The notes: a model not told the origin generated them from the sequence alone. Counted from the first letter of the stretch, positions 21,060 through 31,845 are shown. The stretch is DNA of 64,000 nucleotides from Agrobacterium cucumeris (GCF_030036535.1 NZ_CP080387.1:1240001-1304000); one strand, 5' to 3'. Program-made: numbers and translations.

Positions 21060-21473
21060 CTATGACGCGCAGTTGGCGCAGAGACCGCGAATCTCGATGG
21101 TGGTCTTTTCCGCCTTGAACTTGCTGTCCTTCACCCAGCGCTCAAGACGGTGGTCGATTTCGTGATCATGGAACTCGGTCACCTGCCCGCAGGATTCGCA
21201 GATGGCGAACGCCACGGTGCCATGGTGGTGCGAGCAGCACTCGGCCTGCGTATGCGTGCAGGCAACGAAAGCGTTGAGGCTTTCCAGCCGGTGCACGAGA
21301 CCAAATTCCACCAGCTTTTCCAGCGCCCGGTACACCTGCAGCGGCGCGCGGAACCCGTCATCCCGCAGCTTGTCGAGGATCATATAGGCGCTGAGCGGCT
21401 GATGCGCGTTTGACAGGGCGTTCATGACCAGCGACTGGTTCTTGGTGAGGTTCTGCTGGGTCTGCGCATTCAT
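21060..21473 (-). CDS. zur: Zinc uptake regulator Zur (Fur family)
   Basis: A 137-residue Fur-family repressor with an N-terminal winged helix (about 1-80; RAPLQVYRALEKL is the recognition region). The dimer domain has CCSHHHG, CESCG and a C-terminal CANC, which form the structural zinc site, and FHDHEIDHRLE for the regulatory site. When zinc is plentiful it represses zinc import. Its ATG overlaps the znuB stop (ATGA), so it is the last gene of znuC-znuB-zur and its level follows that operon. Confidence 0.93.
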   Translation of the reverse strand: MNAQTQQNLTKNQSLVMNALSNAHQPLSAYMILDKLRDDGFRAPLQVYRALEKLVEFGLVHRLESLNAFVACTHTQAECCSHHHGTVAFAICESCGQVTEFHDHEIDHRLERWVKDSKFKAEKTTIEIRGLCANCAS

Positions 21474-22288
21474 GATTTGCCTCCTTCATCCGCGGAGCGG
21501 GAAAAACCCGGCGCCGGCAACAGGCTTATAACGAACAGGATCACCGCGGCAACCACGATGGAGGGGCCGGACGGCGTATCATAGGTCAGCGAGCCGAACA
21601 GGCCGCCGATAACGGCAATGGCGCCAATCAGCGAAGCGACCACCGCCATCACCTCCGGCGTGGCGGAAAAACGTCTGGCGGTGGCAGCCGGTATGATCAG
21701 CAGCGAGGTGATGAGCATGATGCCGACCACCTTCATCGCAATGGCGATCACCAGCGCCATCAACAGCGTGAAGATGAGCTTCGCCCGCTCCGGGTTCAGC
21801 CCTTCGGCTTCAGCCAGTTCGGTATTGACGGTGGAGGCGAGCAGCGACCGCCACAGGAACACCATGGAGACGATGACCACCAGCCCGCCGCCCCAGATCA
21901 GCGCGATATCGCTGCGGGTGACAGCAAGAATATCGCCGAACAGGAACGAGACGAGATCGATACGCACCCAGCTCATGAAGGCGACGATGACAAGGCCAAT
22001 GGCGAGAGCCGAATGGGACAGGATGCCAAGCAATGCGTCGGACGACAGTGCCTGCCGCCGCTGCAGAAAAATCAGCAGGATCGAAACAGCGGACGCCACC
22101 AGAAAGACGCTGATGATGAGGTTGAGCTGCAACAGCAGCGAGAGCGCGACGCCAAGCAGCGCCGAATGGGCCATCGTATCCCCGAAATAGGCCATGCGCC
22201 GCCAGACGACGAAACAGCCGAGAGGCCCGGCGGTAAGGGCAACGCCGATGCCGGCGACCATGGCGCGAACGAAGAAATCGTCAAACAT
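21470..22288 (-). CDS. znuB: Zinc ABC transporter permease ZnuB
   Basis: A 272-residue inner-membrane permease of the ABC-3 family (about eight segments) that carries Zn2+ delivered by ZnuA. Family segments are GPLGCFVVWRRMAYFGDTMA near the N-terminus and the LLIIPAATAR loop near residue 195, the contact to the ATPase. ATG at 22288, behind GGGAGAACGG, is preferred. The open frame to 22399 reads through the His-coding tail of znuC in another frame. It overlaps znuC by 8 bases and zur by 4. Confidence 0.95.
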   Translation of the reverse strand: MFDDFFVRAMVAGIGVALTAGPLGCFVVWRRMAYFGDTMAHSALLGVALSLLLQLNLIISVFLVASAVSILLIFLQRRQALSSDALLGILSHSALAIGLVIVAFMSWVRIDLVSFLFGDILAVTRSDIALIWGGGLVVIVSMVFLWRSLLASTVNTELAEAEGLNPERAKLIFTLLMALVIAIAMKVVGIMLITSLLIIPAATARRFSATPEVMAVVASLIGAIAVIGGLFGSLTYDTPSGPSIVVAAVILFVISLLPAPGFSRSADEGGKS

Positions 22289-23210
22289 GCCGTTCTCCCT
22301 GAGCGTGTTTCGAGGGCGCTTGCTCCCCATGTTCATGTTCATGTTCATGGCCGCAACCGCATTCGTCGCCATGGTCATCATGATGGTGGCCATGATCATG
22401 GGCGTGATGGTGGCCGTCTTCAGGATGGCAATGATCCGTCACCGAACCATCCGCGTGCTGCACCCGGCCATCGGGCAGATGGGTGTGGTCGTGGTGGTGG
22501 CTGTAGACGGCAAGCGCCTTTGCGGCAGAACCGCCGAACAGCCGCATATATTCCGGGCTCTGGCTTACCGCCTGCGGTGTTCCCCGGCAGCAGACATGGC
22601 CATTCAGGCAGATCACGGTATCGGTTTCCGCCATCACCACATGCAGGTCATGGGAGATTAACAGAATCCCGCAATTACTTGAATTTCTGATATTTTTTAT
22701 CAGATCGTAGAGTGCGATCTCGCCGGAGAAATCCACACCCTGCACGGGCTCGTCAAGCACGAGAAGATCGGGCTTGCGGGCGATGGCGCGAGCGAGAAGC
22801 GCACGCTGGAACTCGCCGCCGGAAAGGTGTTGAACTTCGGCGTTCGCCAGATGTGAGATGCCTGTCGCATTCAACGCCGCATCAATCTCGCGGGCGGGCA
22901 GCGGCCCGGTCACCGTCATCAGCCGCCGTACCGAAAGCGGCATGGTCCAGTCCACCGAAAGCTTCTGCGGCACATAACCGACGCGCAGGCCGGCAATGCG
23001 CGAGACTTCACCCTCGGTTGGTTTCATTACGCCGATCGCCATTTTCGCGCTTGTGGATTTGCCGGAACCGTTCGGGCCGATCAGCGTCACGATCTCGCCC
23101 TTGCTGACGGAAAACTCCACGCCGCGCACCAGCCAGCGGCCATTGCGCTGCACGCCGGCATTGGCAAGGGAAACCAGTATATCGTTACCCTGACGGGCGG
23201 AATGAAGCAT
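22281..23210 (-). CDS. znuC: Zinc ABC transporter ATP-binding protein ZnuC
   Basis: A 309-residue ABC ATPase driving zinc uptake. Walker A is GPNGSGKST (about 45-53), the signature is LSGGEFQRALLARA, Walker B is LLVLDEP and the switch His is in LLISHDLH. After residue 240 a non-catalytic tail is very rich in His (many HH and HD pairs, plus CGCGHEHEHEHG). It probably binds zinc and may sense or buffer it. It starts at ATG 23210 and heads the znuC-znuB-zur operon, divergent from znuA. Confidence 0.95.
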   Translation of the reverse strand: MLHSARQGNDILVSLANAGVQRNGRWLVRGVEFSVSKGEIVTLIGPNGSGKSTSAKMAIGVMKPTEGEVSRIAGLRVGYVPQKLSVDWTMPLSVRRLMTVTGPLPAREIDAALNATGISHLANAEVQHLSGGEFQRALLARAIARKPDLLVLDEPVQGVDFSGEIALYDLIKNIRNSSNCGILLISHDLHVVMAETDTVICLNGHVCCRGTPQAVSQSPEYMRLFGGSAAKALAVYSHHHDHTHLPDGRVQHADGSVTDHCHPEDGHHHAHDHGHHHDDHGDECGCGHEHEHEHGEQAPSKHAQGERHV

Positions 23211-23252
23211 GGGATTGTCCGTTCGGCGATGTTGCCTACCGCTATTGCATAC

Positions 23253-23287
23253 GTTATAGAGTTACGCAATAAATGTAATAACATAAC
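23253..23287. promoter_or_regulatory. Candidate Zur operator region between znuC and znuA
   Basis: The 104-base divergent region contains two similar AT-rich motifs: GTTATAGAGTTAC (23253-23265) and GTAATAACATAAC (23275-23287). The second is a near-palindrome (GTAAT-N3-ATAAC). Zur sites in this group are AT-rich palindromes of this kind, and both flanking operons are expected Zur targets. The exact boundaries are inferred. Confidence 0.6.
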
Positions 23288-23314
23288 TATACTTCTTCAA
23301 GTGGAGTGCATTGC

Positions 23315-24298
23315 ATGAAATCGATCCTGATCCCGCTCATGGCGTCGGTGGCAATAGCGGCCGCCGCTTCGGGCGCCACAGCCGCGCCCGATGTCGTGGT
23401 CTCGATCAAGCCCATACACTCGCTCGTGGCGGCCATCATGCGCGGTGTTGGTGAACCGCAGCTCATCGTTGAGGGTGCCGCCTCGCCACATACCTATAAT
23501 CTGCGGCCCTCCAATGCCCGAAAGCTGGAAAAGGCGGATGTGGTGTTCTGGGTTGGGCCCGGGCTGGAAGCTTTCCTGGAAAAGCCGCTGGAGGCACTGG
23601 CCAGCAAAGCGACGGTGGTGGAACTGGAAGACGCCAAGGGGCTGGAAAAGCTGCCTTTCCGTGAAGGCGGCCCCTTCGAGGCGCATGACCACGGCGAAGA
23701 AGGTCATGAAGACCATGCGGATGGCGAGGCGGCACACGATCATGGCCATGACCACGGTGACCATGACCATGGGCACGGCGCCTATGATACCCATCTCTGG
23801 CTTGATCCCGCCAATGCCAAGGCCATGGCGCAGACGATCGAAACCGCACTGATTGCGGCCGATGCCGGAAATGCCGCGACCTATCAGGCCAACACCAAAA
23901 AGCTGATCGACGATCTCGATGCACTCGACACGGAACTGGCTGAAACGGTCAAGCCGATCAAGGACAAGCCTTTCATCGTCTTTCACGACGCCTATCAATA
24001 TTTCGAGCATCGTTATGGCGTGAAGACGGCGGGGTCAATCACCGTCAGCCCCGAGACCCTGCCTGGTGCGGACCGCGTCAAGCAGATGCAGGAAAAGGTT
24101 CGCCAGCTAGGCGCAACCTGCGTTTTCGCCGAACCGCAATTCGAGCCGAAACTGATCTCGGTCATCACTGAAGGCACGGCGGCAAAGTCCGCGACGCTCG
24201 ATCCGGAAGCGGCCACGCTGGAGCCCGGTCCAGACCTCTATTTCAAGCTGATGCGCGGCATTGCCGGCTCGCTGAAGGACTGCCTGGCCCAGCCGTGA
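23315..24298 (+). CDS. znuA: Zinc ABC transporter substrate-binding protein ZnuA
   Basis: A 327-residue periplasmic zinc-binding protein. The signal peptide covers about residues 1-24 (ending GATAA). Metal ligands of the family are seen: His in SPHTYNLRP, His after the flexible loop in YDTHLWLDP, and His in IVFHDAYQYFE. The loop at about residues 124-155 is very rich in His and Asp, as in other ZnuA proteins, and likely gathers zinc. ATG at 23315 is preferred over GTG at 23306 because it gives the clean signal. It is divergent from znuC across the candidate Zur sites. Confidence 0.95.
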   Translation: MKSILIPLMASVAIAAAASGATAAPDVVVSIKPIHSLVAAIMRGVGEPQLIVEGAASPHTYNLRPSNARKLEKADVVFWVGPGLEAFLEKPLEALASKATVVELEDAKGLEKLPFREGGPFEAHDHGEEGHEDHADGEAAHDHGHDHGDHDHGHGAYDTHLWLDPANAKAMAQTIETALIAADAGNAATYQANTKKLIDDLDALDTELAETVKPIKDKPFIVFHDAYQYFEHRYGVKTAGSITVSPETLPGADRVKQMQEKVRQLGATCVFAEPQFEPKLISVITEGTAAKSATLDPEAATLEPGPDLYFKLMRGIAGSLKDCLAQP

Positions 24299-24316
24299 GC
24301 GATAACGCTTCTTTTG

Positions 24317-24430
24317 CGTCATTTCGGCCTTGAGCCGGAATCCAGCAGACGCGCGTCCGCGCGACGGGGAGACTCCTTTCAGCCCAAGGACTTGGGCTGG
24401 CTGGATGCCGGCTCGAGGCCGGCATGACGG
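24317..24430. repeat. RIME-like palindromic intergenic repeat
   Basis: The outer arms match as inverted repeats: CGTCATTTCGGCCTTGAGCC...ATCCAGC at the left and GCTGGAT..GGCTCGAGGCCGGCATGACG at the right. An inner CAGCCCAAGGACTTGGGCTG hairpin is also present. Such elements occur in many copies between genes in Rhizobiales. It sits between the convergent znuA and LacI-type genes and may act as a transcript end. Confidence 0.75.
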
Positions 24431-24489
24431 CGAGTAAGTGGCAACCGGCAACACAGTCGGGTGCAAAGCATCGATTCCGACGCTGCTCT

Positions 24490-26046
<1,557 letters not shown>

Positions 26047-28530
26047 ATGATCTCTTCTTCCACGCCCGAAACCACCATCGATCTGGCCGGGCTCTGGCGC
26101 CTGAGTTCGGTGGAGGGAGACCATGCCACCGAGCTTTCCGTCCCCGGCGATATTCACACCGCGCTCAAAAATGCGGACATCATTCCCGACCCCTATCACG
26201 GCGCCAATGAAAACGCGGTGCAATGGGTGGCGCAGCGGGACTGGATCATTGAGCGCACATTCATCCTCGATGAGGCCGATGCCAGCTGGTATCTCGATAT
26301 CGATTATCTCGACACCGTCGCCATCGTCTTCGTCAACGATGTCCCGGTCCTGAGTGCAGACAATTGCTTCCGCCGTTACCGCCCCGATATTTCGCGCGCC
26401 GTGCGGCCGGGTGAAAACACCATCCGCATCCATTTCCATTCCAACATCGTGGCCGGTGCGGAACGTCAGGCGCGGCAGCCCTTTTATATTCCCTATCACC
26501 CCGGCAATTCACCGATCGCCAATGGCAACATGTTGCGCAAGCCGCAATGCCATTTCGGCTGGGACTGGAACATCGCCATTGCGCCGCTTGGGCTTTACGG
26601 CAAAATCCTGCTGAAACGCCTCGATACGGCCCGCATCGAGCATGTCGTCACCTCGCAGCATCATGTCGAAGGCGGCGTTGAGTTGCATGTGGCCGTGACG
26701 CTGTTTGCCGAAGGCCCGGCAAGCCTGCCGGTCTACCTCTCCCTCAACGATGAAAGACTGCGGCTCGATTGCGGCGTCGGCGCGGGCGAGACGGTGGTGC
26801 GCCACGTCTTCTTCGTGGAAAACCCGCAACTCTGGTGGCCGGCCGGCAGTGGTGAGCAGACACTCTACAGGCTGACGGTGGAATTGCCCGACGAGACCGT
26901 CACCCGCCAGATCGGCTTCAGGACCATCGAACTAGTTACGGACAAGGATGAAGCGGGCAGCCGTTTCGCTTTCCGCATCAATGGCCGGGAAATTTTCTGC
27001 CGCGGCGCCAACTGGATTCCGGCAGATGCGCTCCATTCGCTGACCAGCCGGGAAAAGACCGAAGACCTCCTCTGCTCCTCGGTCGAGGCCAACATGAACA
27101 TGATCCGCGTCTGGGGCGGCGGATTTTATGAAGAAGACTGGTTCTATGATCTCTGTGATCGCCTTGGCCTTCTGGTCTGGCAGGACTTCATGTTCGCCTG
27201 CAATCTTTATCCCTGCAGCGAGGACTTTCTCGACAATGTCGAACACGAGGTCGATTACCAGGTGAAACGCCTGTCCTCGCATGCCTCCATCGCGCTCTGG
27301 TGCGGCGATAACGAGCTGGTGGGCGCGCTGACCTGGTTCGATGAATCCCGCAACAATCGTGACCGCTATCTCGTCGCCTATGATCGCCTGAACCGCACCA
27401 TCGAACGGGCCCTGAAAAAGGCCGCCCCCGAAGCGCTCTGGTGGCCATCGAGCCCCGCGTCGGGTTATCTCGATTACGGCGATGCCTGGCATGCGGACGG
27501 CTCCGGCGACATGCATTACTGGTCCGTCTGGCACGAGAATAAGTCGTTCGACAACTACCGATCAGTGAAACCGCGTTTCTGCTCCGAATTCGGTTTCCAG
27601 TCCTATACATCCATGCCCGTCATCCGCACCTACGCAGAAGACAGGGACATGAACATCGCCTCCCCGGTCATCGAACTGCACCAGAAGAATGTCGGCGGCA
27701 ATGAGCGGATCGCCGGCACCATGTTCCGTTATTTTCGCTTCCCCAGGGATTTCGAGAACTTCGTCTATCTGAGCCAGGTCCAGCAGGCGTTGGCCATCCG
27801 CACGGCGGTCGATTACTGGCGCTCGCTGAAACCCCATTGCATGGGCACACTTTATTGGCAGTTGAACGACACATGGCCGGTCGCCTCATGGTCGAGCCTC
27901 GATTATGGCGGCGGCTGGAAGGCGCTGCATTATGCCGCCCGACGGTTCTTCCAGCAGGTCACGGTCTCGGCCATTCCCTCCAGGGATGGGCGACAGGTGA
28001 GCTTTTCCATGGTCAACGACACGGCGGAAGATGTCGAGATCGACATGAACATCGTTGCGCTGACCATGGACGGCAACCGCGTGCCGCTGAAATCCGCCAA
28101 CGGCACATGCGCGACGGACAAGGCCGCGACGCTGACCGAAATCGACATGGACAGCCTGCCGGATGGCGCCATCCTTGGATGGAGCTTCATCGCCTCCAAC
28201 GGCATGACCGGCGAAGGCCATCACGTGCGCGACACCTACAAGGCGTTGGAGCTTCAGCCCGCGGGGTTGGATCTGTCAGTCGGCCCGCTGAAGAACGGTC
28301 AGTTTGAAATCGATGTCACCGCCGCCGGTCTCGCCCTCTTCGTCATGCTGGAGGCGGACCAGCCTGGGCGATATTCGGACAATCTGTTCGATCTTTCCGC
28401 CGGCGAAACGCGCCGCATCATCTTCACCCCGAAGGCGGATGGCCCCCAGCCGCATTTCCGCATCTTCGATCTTCATTCCTGCCAATCCTCGCCCAGTCCC
28501 GGCATTGAAACAATGCAGAGAAAGGCATAA
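26047..28530 (+). CDS. Beta-mannosidase (glycoside hydrolase family 2)
   Basis: An 827-residue GH2 enzyme that removes terminal beta-mannose from oligosaccharides. The sugar-binding N-terminal domain carries DLAGLWRLSS, and PGNSPIANGNMLRKPQCHFG..WDWN is typical of beta-mannosidases. In the catalytic barrel (RVWGGGFYEEDWFYDLCD) the acid/base is Glu423 in WCGDNE and the nucleophile is Glu514 in FCSEFGFQS. There is no signal peptide, so it acts in the cytoplasm on imported sugars. ATG at 26047 is chosen. An ATG five codons upstream (26032) is possible, and neither has a strong site. The aldo/keto reductase gene follows. Confidence 0.9.
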   Translation: MISSSTPETTIDLAGLWRLSSVEGDHATELSVPGDIHTALKNADIIPDPYHGANENAVQWVAQRDWIIERTFILDEADASWYLDIDYLDTVAIVFVNDVPVLSADNCFRRYRPDISRAVRPGENTIRIHFHSNIVAGAERQARQPFYIPYHPGNSPIANGNMLRKPQCHFGWDWNIAIAPLGLYGKILLKRLDTARIEHVVTSQHHVEGGVELHVAVTLFAEGPASLPVYLSLNDERLRLDCGVGAGETVVRHVFFVENPQLWWPAGSGEQTLYRLTVELPDETVTRQIGFRTIELVTDKDEAGSRFAFRINGREIFCRGANWIPADALHSLTSREKTEDLLCSSVEANMNMIRVWGGGFYEEDWFYDLCDRLGLLVWQDFMFACNLYPCSEDFLDNVEHEVDYQVKRLSSHASIALWCGDNELVGALTWFDESRNNRDRYLVAYDRLNRTIERALKKAAPEALWWPSSPASGYLDYGDAWHADGSGDMHYWSVWHENKSFDNYRSVKPRFCSEFGFQSYTSMPVIRTYAEDRDMNIASPVIELHQKNVGGNERIAGTMFRYFRFPRDFENFVYLSQVQQALAIRTAVDYWRSLKPHCMGTLYWQLNDTWPVASWSSLDYGGGWKALHYAARRFFQQVTVSAIPSRDGRQVSFSMVNDTAEDVEIDMNIVALTMDGNRVPLKSANGTCATDKAATLTEIDMDSLPDGAILGWSFIASNGMTGEGHHVRDTYKALELQPAGLDLSVGPLKNGQFEIDVTAAGLALFVMLEADQPGRYSDNLFDLSAGETRRIIFTPKADGPQPHFRIFDLHSCQSSPSPGIETMQRKA

Positions 28531-28633
28531 CCATCCCTCTGGGGAATGACAGGTGCGCCCGCACCTGTTTTCATCGGTTCAAAGGGTTGCCGGGTTCTCC
28601 GGCAGCCAGTCATCAGCAAGTGGAGGAAGACCC

Positions 28634-29665
28634 ATGGTTTGGCAACCGGCCGAAAACCGATACGCATCCATGAAATACAATCATTGCGGCAAGACCGGCC
28701 TGAAACTGCCGGCGATTTCGCTGGGGCTCTGGCACAATTTTGGCAACGATACGCCGCACCAGACGAAACAGGCCATTTGCCGCCGCGCATTTGATCTCGG
28801 CATCACCCATTTCGATCTCGCCAACAATTACGGCCCGCCGCCCGGCAGCGCCGAAACCGCCTTCGGTGAAATCCTGAAGACGGATTTCGCCGGCTATCGC
28901 GACGAGATGATCATCTCCTCCAAGGCCGGTTACAACATGTGGCCCGGCCCCTATGGCGAATGGGGCAGCCGCAAATATCTGATCTCCTCCTGCGACCAGA
29001 GCCTGAAGCGCATGCGGCTGGACTACGTCGATATTTTCTATTCCCACCGTTTCGACCCCAACACACCGCTTGAGGAAACCTGCGGCGCGCTGGACCAGAT
29101 CGTGCGCTCGGGCAAGGCGCTTTATGTCGGCATCTCGTCCTACAACTCGAAGCGCACCCGCGAGGCCGCCGCCATCCTCAAGGACCTCGGCACGCCCTGC
29201 ATCATCCATCAGCCGAGCTACTCGATGATCAATCGCTGGATCGAGGAAGACGGTCTCGTCGATACGCTGGAAGAACTGGGCATCGGCTCCATCGTCTTCT
29301 CACCGCTGGCGCAGGGCATGCTGACGACGAAATATCTTGGCGGCGTGCCGGATGGCAGCCGCGCATCGCAGAGCAAGTCGCTGAACCCGGCCTTCCTCAA
29401 CGAGCGCAATGTTGAAAACATCCGCTCCCTCAACAGCATTGCCGAACGCCGCGGCCAGACGCTGGCGCAGATGGCGATTGCCTGGGTTCTGCGTGGCGGC
29501 CGCATCACCTCGGCGCTGATCGGCGCAAGCCGTGTCGAACAGGTCGAGGATTGCGTCAAGGCGCTCGACAATGCCGAGTTCTCCACCGAGGAGCTGGCGG
29601 AAATCGATCGTTACGCCAGGGATGCGGACATCAACCTCTGGGCAAAATCCGCCGAACGGGTCTGA
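28634..29665 (+). CDS. Aldo/keto reductase
   Basis: A 343-residue NADPH-dependent aldo/keto reductase of the YghZ/MgrA (Kv-beta-like) group. Family features are FDLANNYGPPPGSAE (catalytic Asp and Tyr), SSKAGYNMWPGPYGEWGS with the catalytic Lys, YVDIFYSHRFDPNTPLEET, and the cofactor segment IGASRVEQVEDC. E. coli YghZ reduces methylglyoxal and lactaldehyde. Here, next to a mannosidase and a LacI regulator, a sugar-derived carbonyl is likely but unproven. ATG at 28634 follows GGAGGAAG. The frame remains open back to 28553. Confidence 0.92.
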   Translation: MVWQPAENRYASMKYNHCGKTGLKLPAISLGLWHNFGNDTPHQTKQAICRRAFDLGITHFDLANNYGPPPGSAETAFGEILKTDFAGYRDEMIISSKAGYNMWPGPYGEWGSRKYLISSCDQSLKRMRLDYVDIFYSHRFDPNTPLEETCGALDQIVRSGKALYVGISSYNSKRTREAAAILKDLGTPCIIHQPSYSMINRWIEEDGLVDTLEELGIGSIVFSPLAQGMLTTKYLGGVPDGSRASQSKSLNPAFLNERNVENIRSLNSIAERRGQTLAQMAIAWVLRGGRITSALIGASRVEQVEDCVKALDNAEFSTEELAEIDRYARDADINLWAKSAERV

Positions 29666-29855
29666 TACAGGAACGGTCGCCCGGTTCCGCCGGGCGGCCT
29701 TCGCACCCCGAAACTTGCGCCAAGAAACTCAAAACAAAAGATTAACTCCCGCGCCTAAGCATTAACAACCATTACATAAATGTAATTTTAAATTCAGTTT
29801 CCGTTCATTCGTTTATTCGTAAGTTCTTCTCATCGAAACCCGAGAGGAAACTTCC

Positions 29856-30182
29856 ATGAAAAAGTTCGTCACCATTCTTCTGGCAGCCACCGTTCTTGCA
29901 GCTCCGATGGCACAGGCCCAGAGCCGCCACGACGATCGCCATCGCGGCGTCACCGTCGAGCGTCAGGTCACCACCAAGAAAGTCATCGTCAAGAAGCACC
30001 GCTGGGATCGCGGCCAGCGCCTCTCGGCCCGTGAGCGTCGCAACATGGTGGACCGCCGTGACTACCGCCGTTACCACCTCGCTGAGCCGCGCCGCGACCA
30101 GCGCTGGGTGCGCGTCGACAACCAGTTCCTGCTGATCAACGCTGTCAGCGGCCTTATCGTCGGCCTCGCCGCTGCCCGCTGA
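29856..30182 (+). CDS. RcnB-like secreted protein
   Basis: A 108-residue protein with a signal peptide (residues 1 to about 21, ending AQAQ) and a very basic mature part (many Arg, His, Lys). The C-terminus, RWVRVDNQFLLINAVSGLIVGL, matches the RcnB family, named for the E. coli periplasmic protein linked to nickel/cobalt homeostasis. RcnB domains are common in Rhizobiales without known metal roles. The start is ATG at 29856 with GAGAGGAAAC ahead. An AT-rich stretch before it (29745-29830) probably holds the promoter. Confidence 0.85.
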   Translation: MKKFVTILLAATVLAAPMAQAQSRHDDRHRGVTVERQVTTKKVIVKKHRWDRGQRLSARERRNMVDRRDYRRYHLAEPRRDQRWVRVDNQFLLINAVSGLIVGLAAAR

Positions 30183-30203
30183 GTTGAAGCAGCAACCGAA
30201 ATG

Positions 30204-30230
30204 AAAAAGGCCCGCTTGCGCGGGCCTTTT
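30204..30230. terminator. Bidirectional Rho-independent terminator
   Basis: GGCCCGC / GCGGGCC stem with a TTGC loop, A-run on one side and TTTT on the other, lies between the convergent rcnB-like gene and gnd. Confidence 0.85.
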
Positions 30231-30251
30231 GTCGTTTATCGTTTCAGCCGA

Positions 30252-31682
30252 TCAGAAAATGTCGGCGCCGCTGCCCCATGGGCCGTGCGGCTTGTCCACA
30301 CCGTCGGTGCGTTCGAAACCATGCGCGCCGAAGAAGTCGCGCTGCGCCTGAATGAGGTTGGCGCTGCCGCGACCGCGGCGATAGGCATCGAAATAGCCGA
30401 GTGCCGAAGCCAGCGCCGAAACCGGCAGGCCAGAGAGCACGGCGTAGGAAACCACGCGGCGCAGCGGCGCATCGGTATCCTTGACGATGGCGGCGAAGGC
30501 AGGCGTCACGATGAGGTTGGCCACATGCGGATCCTTGGTGAAGGCCGAGGTGATCTCATCGAGGAATTCCGAGCGGATGATGCAGCCAGCGCGCCAGATG
30601 CGGGCGATCGTCGGCATCGGCAGGTTCCAGTTGAACTCCTTCGATGCCGCCGACATGATGGCGAAGCCCTGCGCATAAGCGCCGACCTTGGCGGCCAGAA
30701 GCGCGCTTTCCAGATCGGCGATGAAGGCCTTTTTGTCAGCCGGTGCCGCCGCGAGGGTCGGCAGGCCGAAGATCTTTTCGGCAGCTTCGCGCTCATCCTT
30801 CTGCGAGGAGAGAATACGGGCAGCCACGGCCGCTTCGATGGCGGTTGCGGCGACGCCCATGTTCTGCGCCTCGATGACCGACCACTTGCCGGTGCCCTTC
30901 TGGCCGGCCTTGTCGAGGATCAGATCGACCATCGGCTTGCCGGTGATCGGATCGGCGGCGCGCAGAACCTTCTCGGTGATTTCGATCAGGTAGGAATTCA
31001 GGCGGCCCTTGTTCCATTCGGCGAAGACATCGGCGATTTCGACGGCGCTCATGCCAAGGCCATCACGCAGGATGCCGTAGATTTCGGCGATCATCTGCAT
31101 GTCGGCATATTCGATGCCGTTATGGATGGTCTTGACGAAGTGGCCGGCGCCGTCATTGCCGAGCCATGCCACGCACGGATCGTCATTATATTTGGCGGAA
31201 ATGGAGGTCAGCACCTTCTCGACACGCTTCCAGCTGTCTTCGGTGCCGCCAACCATGATCGACGGTCCGTGACGCGCGCCTTCTTCACCGCCGGAAACGC
31301 CCATGCCGATAAAGGTCAGGCCGCTATCATTCAGATTGTCGAAACGGCGGATCGTATCGCGGAAATTGGCATTGCCGGCATCGATCATGATGTCGCCATT
31401 GGCGAGATGGGGCTTCAGGATTTCCATCTGCTGATCAACAGGATCGCCGGCCTTGATCATGATGATGATCGGGCGCGGAGGACGAATTGCAGCGACGAAT
31501 TCCTCGATGGTTTCGCAGGGAATGATCTGGCCCTGCAGTTCGCCCGCATCGGCGTAGAATTTTCGTGTAACTTCCGGGGTTCGGTTGAATACGGCAATCT
31601 TGTTGCCCTTTTCCGCGATGTTCAACGCCAGGTTCGAGCCCATGACGCCGAGACCGATCAAACCGATTTCTGCCTGTTCCAC
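30252..31682 (-). CDS. gnd: 6-phosphogluconate dehydrogenase (decarboxylating)
   Basis: A 476-residue enzyme that converts 6-phosphogluconate to ribulose 5-phosphate and CO2, making NADPH. The Rossmann start is IGLIGLGVMGSNLALN, with NRTP at the NADP-specific loop. The substrate site includes GMGVSGGEEGARHGPSIM, and the catalytic Lys is in GNDGAGHFVKTIHNGIEY. The length fits the long, E. coli-like form. The start is GTG at 31682 behind GGAGG. It is a single gene after the microaerobic cluster. Confidence 0.97.
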   Translation of the reverse strand: MEQAEIGLIGLGVMGSNLALNIAEKGNKIAVFNRTPEVTRKFYADAGELQGQIIPCETIEEFVAAIRPPRPIIIMIKAGDPVDQQMEILKPHLANGDIMIDAGNANFRDTIRRFDNLNDSGLTFIGMGVSGGEEGARHGPSIMVGGTEDSWKRVEKVLTSISAKYNDDPCVAWLGNDGAGHFVKTIHNGIEYADMQMIAEIYGILRDGLGMSAVEIADVFAEWNKGRLNSYLIEITEKVLRAADPITGKPMVDLILDKAGQKGTGKWSVIEAQNMGVAATAIEAAVAARILSSQKDEREAAEKIFGLPTLAAAPADKKAFIADLESALLAAKVGAYAQGFAIMSAASKEFNWNLPMPTIARIWRAGCIIRSEFLDEITSAFTKDPHVANLIVTPAFAAIVKDTDAPLRRVVSYAVLSGLPVSALASALGYFDAYRRGRGSANLIQAQRDFFGAHGFERTDGVDKPHGPWGSGADIF

Positions 31683-31845
31683 GGATGTGCCTCCATCTTG
31701 CTTTTAGGTGGTCGTGTTGTGGCACTGTAATGGACAAACGGCAAGGCTAGCCGGGACTGAAACGATTAAATTTTGATGACGCAAGTCAGCTTTGCATATT
31801 TGCGACAGGTCAAGACCAGTTCAAAACTGACCTTTTGCTTCCCCT

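Noticed and set aside
22318..22460. CAT-rich short repeats in the znuC/znuB overlap area
   Set aside because: They encode the His-rich ZnuC tail (His-Asp-His codons), so they are coding repeats, not a CRISPR or satellite.
29679..29702. GC-rich hairpin after the aldo/keto reductase gene
   Set aside because: CGCCCGG..CCGGGCG can pair, but no T-run follows, so I did not call a terminator.
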